From Phoronis australis (taxonomy: Eukaryota; Phoronida; Phoronidae), in assembly GCA_002633005.1 (NCBI GenBank), contig NMRA01000200.1, forward strand, positions 344,527 to 408,526: DNA of 64,000 nucleotides. The letters run 5' to 3'. The notes beneath the pieces were generated by a model, which saw only the letters and a program-made list of their open reading frames with translations, did no database searches and was not told the origin of the DNA. A program made the translations under genes and the position numbers. Shown here in pieces: positions 62,293-64,000 of this stretch. How positions within the stretch are numbered: the first letter of the stretch is position 1; every line of letters begins with the position of its first letter.

Positions 62293-62914
62293 TACACAGG
62301 CGCTTGAGTTTATCTGTTCCTCGATCACCTCTGACGTCACTCACTACTAAGAAAACATTAAGTTTGGACACTAAAATCGGTTTGCTCTAAATTTTCTACT
62401 GAAATGTGCATGGAACTCCACGAAATTAGGCTTTAATCCATTATTTTTCTTTAGCTAGGGCGGAATGCAGTTTCAACCAATGCTGCGGCGGCTTTGTCCC
62501 ATACTATGAAAAGTGTTTGTTGCGGCATTCAACAAACATTGCTGTGACGGTTTTAACGAGTTAAACTAACAGTGTGAATTAGAGCAAAGTAATTCTTCCT
62601 TTTGAATCTTCACAGAGGAACCTAGTTCTTGCAGAGCAACGACTAGTGGACGTCTCATCGACTGAAACTTGCAGATTTCACTATTTTTTACCACATATAT
62701 GTCGTCGCGAGCCGGTCAGTCAGTCATGGCGGGGCCCGACTGAGCCAACGCTACGTCGTAGGGTAACTAGCCTCTTTCACTGCTGTGACCTACCCGCAAG
62801 GAAAACTTGAGCTATAGCTTGTCAAGCTAGGTACAAGAAACACCTTGGTTATGAAAACTGAGTTCCCTAACTTTTGAAATTCTAGGCTTGCATATGTCAC
62901 CAGGTACTCGCTTA

Positions 62915-63070
62915 CTACCGACGTTCGAAATACACCTGGTCCGGTGTCCCGGTGCCAGTGGATTTGCGACCGGGCCAGTTACTTTAAAAAGTTAACTTGG
63001 CACCTGGGCCAGTAAATTTTCAGATTAACTGGCTCTGCGGGCCAGTACATTTATTTGCTGACGTTCGAAC
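62915..63070. repeat. Short repeat bounded by gacgttcgaa, with 'gggccagt' words
   Basis: The 10-mer gacgttcgaa occurs at about 62920 and 63060 in the same orientation. Between them 'gggccagt' words are repeated at about 18-40 bp intervals. It may be a fragment of a transposon subterminal region. Confidence 0.4.
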
Positions 63071-63092
63071 ACTGAGCTTACTACAATGTAAA

Positions 63093-63290
63093 CAGTGGCA
63101 GATCTACGTTTTGAGTAAGGGGGAGGTTAGGATTCGAGCGAATCCGAGGCGCGTAGCGCCGAGCGGAAGGAAGGTCGGGAGTCGGGGTTCCCCCCTCACG
63201 TGTAAGATTTTTTGTGGTTTTTAGTAGCTGATTTCGTTTTTCTGGCGATTTTATTTTCAATTTTTTAACCCCCCTGTAGATCCGCCTTTG
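63093..63290. mobile_element. MITE with CAGTGGCAGATC / GATCCGCCTTTG ends and 5-bp target duplication
   Basis: The 198-bp element is flanked by gtaaa on both sides (63088-63092 and 63291-63295). The termini are inverse copies of each other and match the cagtggcggatc-type end of the element at 39341-39642. G-rich sequence follows the left end and C-rich sequence precedes the right end, as in that element. The remainder, 63.3-64 kb, shows no recognisable feature. Confidence 0.8.
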
Positions 63291-64000
63291 GTAAAGCTCA
63301 TCATCATGAAGAAAATACGACATCGATCAAGCTACTGATAAGAGCACTGGCGTTTTAGAGCCGAGGGTTAGGTGCCAACCATTCTCACTTATTTGTGTTG
63401 GCATTATTAAAATGCCGTTTTTAAGAAAGTCGCATCCTCCTCCACTCATCTTACCTTGTCCTTCGTGATTGTGCAGTCGTTCACTAGAGCTAAATATTCT
63501 CAACCAGAGTCCTAACTAGCTGCCACTCCCTTGCATGGCAGTTTTATAATAGCCCCGATGTCCCAGGTTAAGTTGATTTTAGCATGGACGTCTGTCAACA
63601 ACTGGCATTCAAGTGGAGAAGTTTTCGATTACACTGGTCAATGCTGAGATTCTCTTTGCCGGCGTTTGCCCCATAGACAACTTTTATAATGCCTATTCAG
63701 TACGTCTTTGTATTAAAGGTAATCAAATGGAAAGTTTCACTACTTTCTCAACAGTGGTGGCTGTTATTACACCGAAATTATTTATTTTTCCTAACATTTA
63801 CTCTGAGCTACAGCCTGAAATGTCGAAAGTACGCGCTTGATGACATTTTAGATATTACGAAATAAGTAAAACGGTAACTTGGGTTTCGTCTTGACAAGGG
63901 CTATTTCCCTAATGATCGTTGGTTTTAAAGGTGCTTCATACTGTTTTCGCCATTTTATTTTTAATATTCAAGTCTACTTTAATTGTTTTGTTTCCTGACA

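Noticed and set aside
1-64000. A CRISPR array, prophage or bacterial-type defence system
   Set aside because: The repeats present are minisatellites or TIR elements, all four genes are spliced or metazoan-specific families, and there is no operon structure.

Overview
This window is nuclear DNA from a metazoan, most likely an invertebrate deuterostome or another slowly evolving invertebrate. I cannot settle the phylum from sequence alone. It is AT-rich and intron-rich (GT-AG introns from about 0.3 kb to 11.6 kb), carries many short inverted-repeat transposons, and its four recognisable genes are all animal families. There are no operons, ribosome binding sites, rRNA genes or CRISPR arrays. Most of the sequence is intron, intergenic DNA and repeats.

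Layout. (1) About 0.35-13.9 kb, + strand: an AGPAT3/4-type lysophosphatidic acid acyltransferase. Its eight coding exons (3409-11542) join in frame to 383 aa. A possible 5' leader exon lies at the far left, and a 2.3 kb 3' UTR ends at a poly(A) signal at 13887. (2) 15995-16642, - strand: an intronless Olig-family bHLH transcription factor (215 aa), tail-to-tail with AGPAT. (3) 23521-49714, + strand: CTU1/NCS6, the tRNA 2-thiolation enzyme. Its 13 exons join in frame to 349 aa, with exon 1 isolated by an 11.6 kb intron. (4) 51843-56438, - strand: an SLC7 cationic amino acid transporter-like protein closest to SLC7A4, three coding exons, 625 aa, tail-to-tail with CTU1. From 56.5 to 64 kb I find no convincing gene, only repeats.

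The genes do not form a pathway. They cover phospholipid synthesis, a neural or glial transcription factor, wobble-uridine thiolation of tRNA and amino acid transport. The Olig and AGPAT3/4 pairing matters because vertebrate paralogues of both families lie together on human chromosomes 21 and 6, so it looks like retained ancient linkage.

The most unusual sequence structures are: a tandem triplication of CTU1 exon 5 with different splice-site decay in each copy; a second small duplication across the CTU1 exon 3 donor; loss of the TM1 glycine motif in the SLC7A4-like transporter; a near-perfect hairpin in the AGPAT 3' UTR; three transposons flanked by 5-bp target duplications; two TIR elements flanked by TA; a perfect 22-bp palindrome upstream of CTU1; and several large foldback or dispersed repeat families. 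Intron-exon structures were deduced by hand from reading frame, splice consensus and remembered family similarity, with no transcript evidence.
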